Shown here in pieces: positions 43,292 to 51,916 of a stretch of 64,000 nucleotides of DNA. The number at the start of each line of letters is the position of its first letter. The stretch's first letter is position 1. Below the pieces are notes generated by a model. The model had not been told where the DNA came from, ran no database searches, and saw nothing but the letters and a program-made list of their open reading frames with translations. The stretch spans positions 62,001-126,000 of the forward strand of contig CALLQI010000017.1 in the NCBI GenBank assembly GCA_938014885.1. The letters run 5' to 3'. Origin of the DNA: an uncultured bacterium. Lineage in GTDB: Bacteria > Planctomycetota > UBA8742 > UBA2392. Made by a program: the position numbers and the translations under genes.

Positions 43292-45184
43292 TTGCCTAAG
43301 ATTTCACTGAATCCCGTCGATCAATCGCCGGCACCCAAAGGCGCTGCGCTGGTGGTTCGCCTGATGACACTGTGTGTGCTTGGCGTATCCATGCTGGGCA
43401 CTGTGTACATGCTTCTGAAGTTCGCAGGCTCCGGCGAGCCCCAACAGTGGCATTGGGACGCGGACCGCATCCGCACAAACTTTCACCCGCTGCTGACAAC
43501 TGAGCAGATTCAGGAGCGCTTCAACAAACTGCGCGAAGAGTGGATGTCAAAGTCCGGCGTTGGCGACCTGCCCAAAGGCAGCGAACAACCGATAGCCGAG
43601 AACAAGCCCAGGCAACCTGACGTACCGGTGCCCTTTGAAACCGGTGGCGAAACTGGTGGAGAAACCGGCGGCGAGACTCCGCCCGTCACGCCGGAATTGC
43701 CGCCCGGCGCGCGGTTGCAGTCCGTCGAGCGCAAGCTGGACCAGGCCCGCGAACTGGAACTGGCCGAGCAGCTCAAGCGCGAGCGGGCTTTTCGCCTGAT
43801 CGACGAGACAGCTTCGCTGCTGGACTTCGTCCCCTTCGACGACTTCGCCCGCGATAAGGCGGTGAATGAGTTCACGGCCTACGGCGGCCGCCAGGCCCCC
43901 ACCTATGAATTGCTCGCCGCCCAGATCATGCGCAAGCTGCCAGCGCGCGGCGCAGCCGGACGCGAACAGTACGACGCATTGGTTGAACGCGGCCAGTACT
44001 TCTACGGCATCGGGCAGCCTGTGGTGGACATCTATCGCGGCCGCGCGTTTGCCATCGAAGGCCGCCTGTATGACCTGTACGAAATCAAGGCTGAGCCTGC
44101 GCTCGTCATGCAGGATGGCTCGCGCATTGAGCGCTACTTTGAAGGAGTCGTCGCGCTGCTTTCGCCGGGCCTCGGTCGCGGAGAGCATGCCATTGAGCAG
44201 CGGGTAGTCCTGTTCCAGACCCTGACGCTGCCGGACGCGCTGACGCCGTACCTCAATTCCACCGGCAAAGTCTCGCACGATGACAAGCTCAGCAACGAGG
44301 CCTTGATGGTCAGCCTCAGCGGCGCATACCTGCGGCGCTGGGTTTACAGCCGCGAGGTCGCACCCTTCAGCACCGAAGCCAAACGGGTGCTATCGCAGGC
44401 ACACCTGCCGCTGCTGCTTACTGCCGACGTGGAACGCTCGGCCACGACACCCTACGAGCTGACCAACGAGCTGCTGATGCAGGTCCGCGATGAACCTCGT
44501 GGCGACCCGGAGTTCCTCGAAACCGAAGGTGCCTACTACGCCATGCTTGCCCGCGCAGCCGCCCCGGATGACGCGTTTGAACCCATCCCTGAGATCGGGT
44601 ACTTCGATCTGGCGGGCGCGGAAACCGGCCCCAAGTATCGCGGCCAGGGTCTGCGCGTGCGCGGCATGATTGGCGATGAATACGTACCGGTAATCCTTCC
44701 ACCCAACATCAGCGGCCTGCGGCGCATCTTCCGCGCGTTGGTAGTGCATGACACCAGCGATGTTGCCAGCCCCAAGCGCTATCTGGTTGACATGATTGAC
44801 CCGCCCACGGGCCTTGAGCCGCGCGCCATTGTGGACTTCAACGCGCGCTACTACCGCAACGTCTACGAGTCCGACAGCACCAGCTCAACGATCCGGCCGC
44901 TGCTGATTGTCCGGAAGGTTTCAGGCATCAAGGGAGGAGATCAAAGCGAAGGCTGGTTCTGGGCCATCGTTGGCGGAGGCGGCGTGTTTTTGCTGTTCTC
45001 AGTGCTGACGTGGCTGATCCTGGGTGAGCGCCGCGAACGCGCGAAGTTTGAAGCCAACATGATCGAGCAATCGCGCGAACGCCTGAAGAAACGCGGAGGC
45101 CTGAAACTAAAGCCGCTGCCCGGAGCCACCGCCGAAGGCAAGGCCCCCGAACCGTCAAAACCAGCCGATCCCCCACCGGCGTAG
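43292..45184 (+). CDS. Two-helix membrane protein of unknown function
   Basis: 630 residues, TTG start at 43292 with GGAG eight bases upstream. One membrane helix at about 20-44, a long extracytoplasmic part, and a second helix at about 550-572, then a basic cytoplasmic tail. The periplasmic part begins with a charged coiled-coil stretch (RLQSVERKLDQARELELAEQL) after a Gly/Glu/Thr repeat linker. It continues as a mostly beta region with no motif I know. It is the last gene of the L7/L12-like/FHA cluster and could anchor it to the membrane. Confidence 0.7.
   Translation: MPKISLNPVDQSPAPKGAALVVRLMTLCVLGVSMLGTVYMLLKFAGSGEPQQWHWDADRIRTNFHPLLTTEQIQERFNKLREEWMSKSGVGDLPKGSEQPIAENKPRQPDVPVPFETGGETGGETGGETPPVTPELPPGARLQSVERKLDQARELELAEQLKRERAFRLIDETASLLDFVPFDDFARDKAVNEFTAYGGRQAPTYELLAAQIMRKLPARGAAGREQYDALVERGQYFYGIGQPVVDIYRGRAFAIEGRLYDLYEIKAEPALVMQDGSRIERYFEGVVALLSPGLGRGEHAIEQRVVLFQTLTLPDALTPYLNSTGKVSHDDKLSNEALMVSLSGAYLRRWVYSREVAPFSTEAKRVLSQAHLPLLLTADVERSATTPYELTNELLMQVRDEPRGDPEFLETEGAYYAMLARAAAPDDAFEPIPEIGYFDLAGAETGPKYRGQGLRVRGMIGDEYVPVILPPNISGLRRIFRALVVHDTSDVASPKRYLVDMIDPPTGLEPRAIVDFNARYYRNVYESDSTSSTIRPLLIVRKVSGIKGGDQSEGWFWAIVGGGGVFLLFSVLTWLILGERRERAKFEANMIEQSRERLKKRGGLKLKPLPGATAEGKAPEPSKPADPPPA
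43637..43678 (+). repeat. 12-bp in-frame tandem repeat (Glu-Thr-Gly-Gly)
   Basis: Three and a half copies of a 12-base unit at 43637, 43649, 43661 and 43673 encode ETGG repeats in the linker of the two-helix membrane protein. Third codon positions differ between units, so it is an old coding repeat. Confidence 0.85.
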
Positions 45185-45203
45185 CCGCTGTCGCGCGAAT
45201 CCG

Positions 45204-45209
45204 TATAAC
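45204..45209 (+). promoter_or_regulatory. -10-like TATAAC six bases before aroB ATG
   Basis: TATAAC is followed by CGCGCC and then the start ATG at 45216, with no Shine-Dalgarno site. A start of transcription about seven bases past a -10 box would fall on the ATG, giving a leaderless mRNA. No good -35 is seen. Confidence 0.45.
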
Positions 45210-45215
45210 CGCGCC

Positions 45216-46286
45216 ATGGACCGTATCACCGTCTACACAGCGCCTGAGTATGACGTGCTGGTCGGCAACTCAGCCCTTGAGTCGCTACCTGCAATGCTGC
45301 GCAATCTTGCGGCCTCCGGCGTAGTTGTGATCACCGAGCCGCGCATTCGCGCCGCGCGTGGCGGCTTGCTTGAGCCGCTTGTACCCGGGGCTCGCTGGCT
45401 TGAGGTCGATGGCGGCGAACAGGCCAAGAGTCTGCCCGTCCTGCATCAAGTGTACGACCAGCTGTTGCAGCCTCGCGACCTTGACCGCGACAGCGTGATC
45501 CTGGCTTTGGGTGGCGGCGTGATCGGCGATCTGGCGGGCTTTGTGGCCGCAACCACGCTGCGTGGACTGCGCGTGATCCAGGTCCCGACCACACTGCTGG
45601 CAATGGTGGATTCCAGCGTCGGTGGCAAGACCGCGATCAATCATCCCACGGGCAAGAACCTGATCGGCGCGTTCCATCAGCCTGCCGCGGTGCTTTGCGA
45701 CACCCGTATGCTGGAAACCCTGCCCGAACGCGAGTACCGATCGGCCCTTTCCGAAGTCATCAAAACTGCCTGCATCCTGGACGCTGAGTTTTTCGCATGG
45801 CTTGAATCCAATGCCGATGCACTAGTGGCCGCGCACCCCGCCGCCATCGAACACATCGTCAGCGCTTGCGTGCGCCACAAGGCCACGATTGTGGCCCGCG
45901 ACCCGCATGAGCTGATCGGGCATCGCATCGTGCTGAACTTCGGCCACACGCTGGCCCACGTGCTGGAGAACCAGTTCCCTGACCGCTACCTCCACGGTGA
46001 GGCCGTGGCCATCGGCATCGCAGCAGCGGCGCGGCTGTCAACGCAGCACGCGAGACTGGGCACTGACAATCATCAGCGCGTGCTGAAGCTGCTGCGCGCG
46101 TTGCACCTGCCTGAGTCGCCGCCGCCCGAGCTGGATGCGGCAACCGTGGCGCGTGTCATGGCCAGCGACAAGAAGCGTGCGGCCGCAAGCATCCGCTTCG
46201 TGCTGCTTGAAGCCATTGGCAAAGCGCGCGTTGAAACGTTGCCTCTCGATTCGGCGCTGGCGCGGGCTCTGCTGGGGGCGTCATGA
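45216..46286 (+). CDS. aroB: 3-dehydroquinate synthase
   Basis: 356 residues. It converts DAHP to 3-dehydroquinate, step two of the shikimate pathway, with NAD and a metal ion. Motifs: NAD-binding LALGGGVIGDLAGFVAATTLRG, VPTTLLAMVDSSVGGKTAINH, GKNLIGAFHQP, and metal ligands in NFGHTLAHVLE and LHGEAVAIG. Length is normal. It overlaps dprA by four bases (ATGA). Confidence 0.96.
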   Translation: MDRITVYTAPEYDVLVGNSALESLPAMLRNLAASGVVVITEPRIRAARGGLLEPLVPGARWLEVDGGEQAKSLPVLHQVYDQLLQPRDLDRDSVILALGGGVIGDLAGFVAATTLRGLRVIQVPTTLLAMVDSSVGGKTAINHPTGKNLIGAFHQPAAVLCDTRMLETLPEREYRSALSEVIKTACILDAEFFAWLESNADALVAAHPAAIEHIVSACVRHKATIVARDPHELIGHRIVLNFGHTLAHVLENQFPDRYLHGEAVAIGIAAAARLSTQHARLGTDNHQRVLKLLRALHLPESPPPELDAATVARVMASDKKRAAASIRFVLLEAIGKARVETLPLDSALARALLGAS

Positions 46287-47392
46287 ACGAGCTTGAGGCC
46301 CGGGTAGCAATCTGCGTCGCGCGAAAGTTCACGCCACTCGGCGCGGCCAACCTGGTGCAGCGCTTCGGCAGCGCGGCTGGCGTGGTGGCGGCGCCGAAAG
46401 ACGAGATCAATCGAGTGCCCAAGGTGAATCGCGAAGGCGCCGACGCCCTGGCTGAAGTAATCCGCAAGGGCGACCACCTGCGCGAACTTGAGGAATGCAA
46501 CAAGCACAACATCCGCCTGCTCACCCCCGCCGATGAAGACTATCCCGAAGGCCTGAAGCGCCTTGAGGACGCGCCGCAATTGCTGTATGTGCGCGGTGAA
46601 CTGCGCCGTGATGACGCGCTGGCACTTGCCATCGTCGGCGGCCGCAACGCCAGCTACTACGGTACTTCGCAGGCGGCGCGGTTTGCACGCGACTTTGCGG
46701 CCCGGCGAGTGACTGTGGTCAGCGGGCTCGCGCGTGGCATCGACACGGCCGCACACCGCGCAGCGCTTGAGGCCGGCGGCCGCACGGTTGCTGTGGTCGG
46801 CAGCGGCTTGCTGGATATCTATCCGCCGGAGAACGAGCAGTTCGCGTTGCAGGTGGCGGAAAGCGGGGCGGTGATCTCTGAGTTTCCGCTGAAGACGCCC
46901 GGCGTGGCCCGCAACTTCCCGCAGCGAAACCGTATCATCAGCGGCATCAGCTTAGGCGTGCTGGTCGTGGAAGCATCGCTGAAGTCCGGTAGCTTGATCA
47001 CCGCACGCTTGGCCGCTGAGCAAGGACGCGAAGTGTTCGCGCTTCCGGGAAAGGTCGATAGCGACCTCAGTACAGGCCCGCATGAACTGATTCGCCAAGG
47101 TGCCGCGCTGGTGACTGAGCCCGCCCACGTATACGAGGCGATCCCACTGCTGAAACCGCTGCCGGCCGAAGACGCGCCCAAGAAGGCTGATCGCGGCCTG
47201 CCGCGCGGCCTGACACCTGCCGAAGCCACCCTGTGGCCGCTGCTGCACCCCAGTGACAGCCTGACTCCGGATGAGCTGATGCAGCGTTCCGGGCTGGGCA
47301 CGGCGCAAGTCAACTCGGCGCTGCTTACACTCGAAATGAAGCGCTTTGCAAAGCAGTTGCCCGGCAAGCGGTTCGTGCGCCTTGATGCCTGA
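46283..47392 (+). CDS. dprA: DNA processing protein DprA
   Basis: 369 residues. DprA binds single-stranded DNA during natural transformation and loads RecA. An N-terminal helix-hairpin-helix-like region (about 20-60) is followed by the Rossmann-like core: YPEGLKRLEDAPQLLYVRGEL, SGLARGIDTAAHRAAL, AVVGSGLLDIYPPEN, ISEFPL, FPQRNRIISG, EASLKSGSLITARLAAEQGREVFALPG. A C-terminal winged-helix (LTPAEATLWPLL) ends the protein, as in many long DprAs. It is coupled to aroB. Confidence 0.95.
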   Translation: MNELEARVAICVARKFTPLGAANLVQRFGSAAGVVAAPKDEINRVPKVNREGADALAEVIRKGDHLRELEECNKHNIRLLTPADEDYPEGLKRLEDAPQLLYVRGELRRDDALALAIVGGRNASYYGTSQAARFARDFAARRVTVVSGLARGIDTAAHRAALEAGGRTVAVVGSGLLDIYPPENEQFALQVAESGAVISEFPLKTPGVARNFPQRNRIISGISLGVLVVEASLKSGSLITARLAAEQGREVFALPGKVDSDLSTGPHELIRQGAALVTEPAHVYEAIPLLKPLPAEDAPKKADRGLPRGLTPAEATLWPLLHPSDSLTPDELMQRSGLGTAQVNSALLTLEMKRFAKQLPGKRFVRLDA

Positions 47393-47422
47393 ACCAGCAC
47401 CTTGCAGCCTTTCAGCGCAACC

Positions 47423-47428
47423 TATACT
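47423..47428 (+). promoter_or_regulatory. -10-like TATACT eight bases before the metH-like/metF-like ATG
   Basis: TATACT is followed by CGCGGCCC and the ATG at 47437. There is no ribosome site. A weak TTGCAG lies 15 bases upstream. The arrangement is the same as before aroB and the MFS gene and fits leaderless transcription. Confidence 0.45.
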
Positions 47429-47436
47429 CGCGGCCC

Positions 47437-49272
47437 ATGCAGCCCTTCCTGGAAGCTTTGAAGTCCCGCGTGCTGATTGGCGATGGTGCCTACGGCACGC
47501 TGCTGGCCTCACGCGGGCTGGTTGCCAGCGGCGGCGTGGGCCCGGTGCTGAACCTGGCCAAGCCCGCCTTCGTGCAATCGGCCCACCAGGAGTACCTGGA
47601 TGCGGGCAGCGAAGTGATTGAGACCAACACCTTCGGGGCTGACCGGCTGGCACTGGCTGCCGCCGAAGTGAACGCCACCCCCGCCGACATCTGCAAGGCG
47701 GGCGTGAAGCTGGCTCTGGCTGCCGCAAACGGCAAAGCCTACGTACTGGGTGCTGTGGCCCCGCTGTTTCGCAGCGCCGCCAAGCTGAGCGACGACGAAC
47801 GCTCCGAGCTGTTTGCCGAGCAGTTCCGCGCGCTGGCTGAGGCAGGTGTTCACGGCATTCTGCTTGAGACATTCAGCGACCTCGATGAGCTGATGTTCGC
47901 GGTGAAAGCCGCTCGCCGGGCAGCCCCTGACGTTCCGCTGATCGCGCAGATGGCATTCACACTGGGCGCAACGACGGCTACAGGTGCCTCGCCCGAGAAG
48001 CTGGCCAAGGCCTGCAACACCGCACCCGTGGACGTAATCGGCGCCAACTGCGGCGGCGGCGAAACTGCGGCAATCGAGGTCTGCAAGCGCCTGGTCGAGC
48101 ACACCAGCAAACCCGTGAGCATCTACCCCAACCGCGGCCTCGCCGACTTCGACGACTTCGGCCGTCCTATCTACATCGAAAGCCACGACTACTTCGCCCG
48201 CAGCGCCCGTCGCCTTGCGGACCTTGGTGCCAACCTGATCGGTGGTTGCTGCGGTACGCTGCCGGACGACATCCGCAGCCTCAAGAAGCACATCGGGGCG
48301 CGCCGGCCCAGCATCCGCATGCCCGTCGTGCCTGCTGAACCGGCGGAACACGCCCGCAAGGCTGCGCCAGCGCATATGGTGCCGGTGCAGACTTCGCTGG
48401 AACATGACCTGAAGCAGCGACGCATTGTCGTCGCCGAAGTGGACCCGCCGCGTGGTGTTGACGCATCTCGCGAAATCGAGGGCAGCCTGAAACTGATTGA
48501 GGCCGGGGCAGACGCCATCACCATCGCCGACAATCCGCTTTCCATCATGCGCATGAGTAATCTGGCACTGGCAAGCCTGCTGATGCAGCGCAGCACCGCG
48601 CGTATCCTGCTGCACGTGGCGTGCCGCGACCGCAGCCTGATCGGCACCCAAAGCCATCTACTGGGTGCCTACGCCATGGGCATCAGCAACATCCTTGCGG
48701 TGACTGGCGACCCCGTGGCCACCCAGGCCTATCAGGGCAGCAGCGGCGTATTTGACATGGCTAGCCACAAGTTGATTGAGATGATTTCGCGCTTCAACCA
48801 GGGCGAGTTTGCGGGGGCCGAGGCGCGCACGACGTTCTTTGTCGGAGGCGCGTTCAACTGCGCCTCGCGCAAGCTTGAGAACGAAGTCAAACGCTTCGCC
48901 CGCAAGGCGCAGGCCGGTGCGCGCTTCATCATGACGCAGCCGGTGTTTGATACCGCCCGCGCGCGCGAAGTCGTGGCGGCATGCCGCGAGCTGCGCCTGC
49001 CGCTGATCCTGGGCGTAATGCCGCTGGTCAGTGAACGCAACGCCGAGTTCCTGCACCACGAAGTGCCCGGCATCGACGTGCCCGACGAGATCCGCAAGCG
49101 CATGACAGGCCTGAAGGGCGAGGCCGGCCGCGCGATGGGCCTGTCAATCGCGCGGGAGATGATGGAAGCGGTGGCACCGGAAGTGCAGGGCTTCTACCTG
49201 ATCACGCCGATGAACCGGTATGAGATGATTGCCGACCTGACGCGCTTTGCGCTGTCGCTGCAGACAGTTTGA
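47437..49272 (+). CDS. Homocysteine S-methyltransferase / methylenetetrahydrofolate reductase fusion (YitJ type)
   Basis: 611 residues in two parts. Residues 1-290 are a homocysteine methyltransferase domain: ILIGDGAYGT-like start, ETNTFGA, and the zinc cysteines in GANCGGG and GGCCGT. Residues about 320-611 are an MTHFR domain: VVAEVDPPRGVD, ISNILAVTGDP, FIMTQPVFD, GVMPLVSERNAEFLHHEVPGI. The fusion is known from Firmicutes YitJ and other phyla. It would reduce methylene-THF and methylate homocysteine without cobalamin. Confidence 0.94.
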   Translation: MQPFLEALKSRVLIGDGAYGTLLASRGLVASGGVGPVLNLAKPAFVQSAHQEYLDAGSEVIETNTFGADRLALAAAEVNATPADICKAGVKLALAAANGKAYVLGAVAPLFRSAAKLSDDERSELFAEQFRALAEAGVHGILLETFSDLDELMFAVKAARRAAPDVPLIAQMAFTLGATTATGASPEKLAKACNTAPVDVIGANCGGGETAAIEVCKRLVEHTSKPVSIYPNRGLADFDDFGRPIYIESHDYFARSARRLADLGANLIGGCCGTLPDDIRSLKKHIGARRPSIRMPVVPAEPAEHARKAAPAHMVPVQTSLEHDLKQRRIVVAEVDPPRGVDASREIEGSLKLIEAGADAITIADNPLSIMRMSNLALASLLMQRSTARILLHVACRDRSLIGTQSHLLGAYAMGISNILAVTGDPVATQAYQGSSGVFDMASHKLIEMISRFNQGEFAGAEARTTFFVGGAFNCASRKLENEVKRFARKAQAGARFIMTQPVFDTARAREVVAACRELRLPLILGVMPLVSERNAEFLHHEVPGIDVPDEIRKRMTGLKGEAGRAMGLSIAREMMEAVAPEVQGFYLITPMNRYEMIADLTRFALSLQTV

Positions 49273-49291
49273 CCCGCCCCACGGGACTGAG

Positions 49292-49945
49292 ATGCCCGCA
49301 TTTGTGATCATTCCGCTGGTGTTTGTCGGTGCCTACCTCGTGGGCAGTATTCCGTTCGGCCTGATTGCGGGCTTTCTGGTCAAGGGCGTGGACATTCGCG
49401 AGCATGGCAGCCGCAACATCGGCGCGACCAACGCCGCCCGTGTGCTGGGTGCCAAGTGGTTTCCCGTCGTGTTGCTGCTGGATGCGCTGAAAGGCCTGAT
49501 TCCCACGGCCGCCATGTGGCCGCTTAGCGCCGAGCTTGACCTGATGCTTGTGGCCGCCTGCGGCGCAATCGTCGGGCACCTGTTTCCCGTGTACCTGAAG
49601 TTTCGCGGCGGCAAGGGTGTGGCCACGGGTTTGGGTGTCATGCTGGCCCTGACGCACACGCCGGAAACCTGGTTGCCACTGCCTGCGTTTTGTGCGCTGG
49701 GTGTGTTTGCGGTGCTGGTTGGAATCGGCCGCATGATCAGTCTGGCAAGTATCGGGGCGGCACTTTCTTTGCCGGGGTGGTACTGGTTCTGGACCCAGCC
49801 GCATACGTTTGCCGGGCAACCGTGGCTGGGACGCTTCATCTTTCTGTGCGCTTGCTGCGGTTTTGTGGTGTTCAAGCACCGAGGTAATATCTCGCGCATT
49901 CTCAAAGGCACTGAGCCGCGGCTTGGTCGCAAGGCGGAGGCCTGA
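49292..49945 (+). CDS. plsY: Glycerol-3-phosphate acyltransferase PlsY
   Basis: 217 residues from ATG 49292; the longer frame starts inside the previous gene. It transfers acyl from acyl phosphate to glycerol 3-phosphate in the membrane, the first step of phospholipid synthesis. Conserved motifs: GSIPFGLI, HGSRNIGATNAARVLG, KFRGGKGVATGLGV, and FKHRGNISRILKGTE, with five membrane helices between them. It is coupled to gpsA by a one-base overlap (TGATG). Confidence 0.95.
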   Translation: MPAFVIIPLVFVGAYLVGSIPFGLIAGFLVKGVDIREHGSRNIGATNAARVLGAKWFPVVLLLDALKGLIPTAAMWPLSAELDLMLVAACGAIVGHLFPVYLKFRGGKGVATGLGVMLALTHTPETWLPLPAFCALGVFAVLVGIGRMISLASIGAALSLPGWYWFWTQPHTFAGQPWLGRFIFLCACCGFVVFKHRGNISRILKGTEPRLGRKAEA

Positions 49946-50928
49946 TGGCGAAGGTGTTGATCATCGGCGCAGGCAGTTTCGGCACTTCGATGGCGGTGCT
50001 GCTGGCGGGGACGGGCGCGCAGGTCACGCTGTTCGCGCGGCGGCCGGAACTCGCGTACGAACTGGCGCTGAAGCGCGAAAACGCCACATTCCTGCCGGGC
50101 GTGAAACTGTCTGACCAGATCAAACCCGTGGCGAACCTGGACGACTTGAGCCATGTGGACTGGTGCTTTTGCGCCGTGCCCACGCGCTACATTCGCGAAC
50201 AGTTCGCACGGCTGCACGGCAAGTACCCTGCCGAACTGCCGCTGGTGAGCCTGAGCAAAGGAATTGAGCAAGATTCGCTGCAATTCCCCACCCCGCTGCT
50301 GGCCGAGCTGACGGGTGCGCGGCACCTGCTGACGCTAGCCGGCCCCAGCCATGCCGAAGAGGTTGCACACGGCCTGCCCACGGTGTTGGTCAGCGCCGGC
50401 GACGAAACCCGCGCCCAAGCCCTGGCCGAGTTATGCAGTACACCGAGCCTGCGCGTGTATTACAGCACCGACTTGATCGGTGTTGAGCTTGCGGGCGCGG
50501 CCAAGAATGTCGTCGCCATAGCCGCCGGCATCGTGGACGGGCTGAAGCTTGGCGACAACGCCAAGGCAGCGCTGCTCGCGCGTGGATTGGCTGAGATCAC
50601 ACGCCTGGGCGTGGCCATGGGCGCTGAGATGCGCACATTCTACGGCGTAAGCGGCCTGGGCGACCTGTACACGACCTGTGCGTCCAAGTACGGCCGCAAC
50701 CGGGCATTCGGCGAGCGCATAGGCCGGGGCGAGCGCCCGGACGCAATTCTCGAAGGCATGGACATGGTAGTGGAAGGCCACAACACCGCCCGCGCGCTGC
50801 GGGCCCTGGCAACCCGCCACAACGTAGAGATGCCGATCTGCGAGGAAGTAAGCCGCATCCTCTACGACAACGCCGAACCCAAACAAGCCGTAAAGCGCCT
50901 GATGACGCGAACTCTTAAAGCCGAGTAA
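49945..50928 (+). CDS. gpsA: Glycerol-3-phosphate dehydrogenase [NAD(P)+]
   Basis: 327 residues. It makes glycerol 3-phosphate from dihydroxyacetone phosphate, the PlsY substrate. Motifs: GAGSFGTSMAVLLA (nucleotide binding), VSLSKGIE, AGPSHAEEVAHGLPT, catalytic Lys region LAGAAKNVVAIAAGI, and VSGLGDLYTTC. Length fits. It overlaps plsY and converges, nine bases apart, on the transketolase gene. Confidence 0.95.
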   Translation: MAKVLIIGAGSFGTSMAVLLAGTGAQVTLFARRPELAYELALKRENATFLPGVKLSDQIKPVANLDDLSHVDWCFCAVPTRYIREQFARLHGKYPAELPLVSLSKGIEQDSLQFPTPLLAELTGARHLLTLAGPSHAEEVAHGLPTVLVSAGDETRAQALAELCSTPSLRVYYSTDLIGVELAGAAKNVVAIAAGIVDGLKLGDNAKAALLARGLAEITRLGVAMGAEMRTFYGVSGLGDLYTTCASKYGRNRAFGERIGRGERPDAILEGMDMVVEGHNTARALRALATRHNVEMPICEEVSRILYDNAEPKQAVKRLMTRTLKAE

Positions 50929-50937
50929 CGGTGATTG

Positions 50938-51870
50938 TTAGCGCTTGCTTGCGATCACTTGCTTGGCGGCTTTCACGATTCCGGCGGCGTCTACTCCGTA
51001 CTTCTTCCACAGCAGCTCGGGGTCGCCGCTTTCGCCGAAGGTATCTTGGGCTCCTACGAAGCGGATCGGGGTCGGGCTTGTTCGGGCCAGTGCTTCGGCT
51101 ACCGCGCCACCGAGGCCGCCGATTACGTTGTGTTCTTCGGCCGTGACAATCGCGCCGCAGGTCTTGGCCAATTGCAGCAGGGTTGACTCGTCAAGAGGCT
51201 TTACGGTGTGGAAGTCGGCGACGCTGGCTTGGATGCCCTCTTTGGCCAGCAGCTCGGCGGCATCCATGGCGAACGGGACTTGCGGCCCTACCGCCAGGAT
51301 CGCTACGTCCTTGCCCTCGCGCAGCAACTTGGCTTTGCCGATCTCGAACTTCTCGCCGTCCTTGTACACGTCGCGGACCTTCGGGCGCCCCAACCGCAGG
51401 TACACCGGGCCCTTCATGCGGGCGACTTCTTTGGTCAGCGCAAACGCGGCCGCATAATCGGCGGGTACAACCACAGTCATGCCGGGGATCACACGCATCA
51501 GCGCGATGTCCTCGAGTGCCTGGTGGCTTGCGCCGTCTTCGCCCACGCTTAGGCCGCTATGGGTGCAGGCGACTTTCACGTTCAGGCCGGGATATCCGAC
51601 TGTGTTGCGCACGCTTTCCCAGGCGCGGCCGCTGCCGAACATCGCAAACGTTGTGGCAAACGGGATCTTGCCCGCGGTGCTTAGGCCCGCCGCGACGTCC
51701 ACCATGTTCGCTTCGGCGATGCCCATCTGCAGAAAGCGCTTGGGGAACTCTTTGGCAAAGGCATCGGTCTTGACGCTGCCGCCCAGGTCGGCGGTCAGGG
51801 CCACGATTTCGGGCATTTCACGTCCGAGTTCAAGCAAGGCCTTGCCGAAAGCATCACGAGTCGCGCGCAT
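50938..51870 (-). CDS. Transketolase C-terminal half (split type)
   Basis: 310 residues from ATG 51870; the longer frame overlaps the MFS gene. It holds the pyrimidine-binding domain (1-165), with the ThDP-activating Glu in MGIAEANMVDV, and the transketolase C-terminal domain (about 185-305). Split transketolases are encoded by two genes, normally adjacent, the first carrying the ThDP diphosphate-binding half. Here that half is not upstream; the preceding minus-strand gene is a transporter. The missing subunit must be elsewhere. Confidence 0.9.
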   Translation of the reverse strand: MRATRDAFGKALLELGREMPEIVALTADLGGSVKTDAFAKEFPKRFLQMGIAEANMVDVAAGLSTAGKIPFATTFAMFGSGRAWESVRNTVGYPGLNVKVACTHSGLSVGEDGASHQALEDIALMRVIPGMTVVVPADYAAAFALTKEVARMKGPVYLRLGRPKVRDVYKDGEKFEIGKAKLLREGKDVAILAVGPQVPFAMDAAELLAKEGIQASVADFHTVKPLDESTLLQLAKTCGAIVTAEEHNVIGGLGGAVAEALARTSPTPIRFVGAQDTFGESGDPELLWKKYGVDAAGIVKAAKQVIASKR

Positions 51871-51916
51871 GTTGTGCCCTATGTTGTGCTGCAGTGGTCG
51901 CGGGCAGTGTAGGGCG

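Noticed and set aside
43637..43678. Tandem repeat considered as a CRISPR or minisatellite element
   Set aside because: Units are 12 bases, in frame, and encode ETGG; no spacers.
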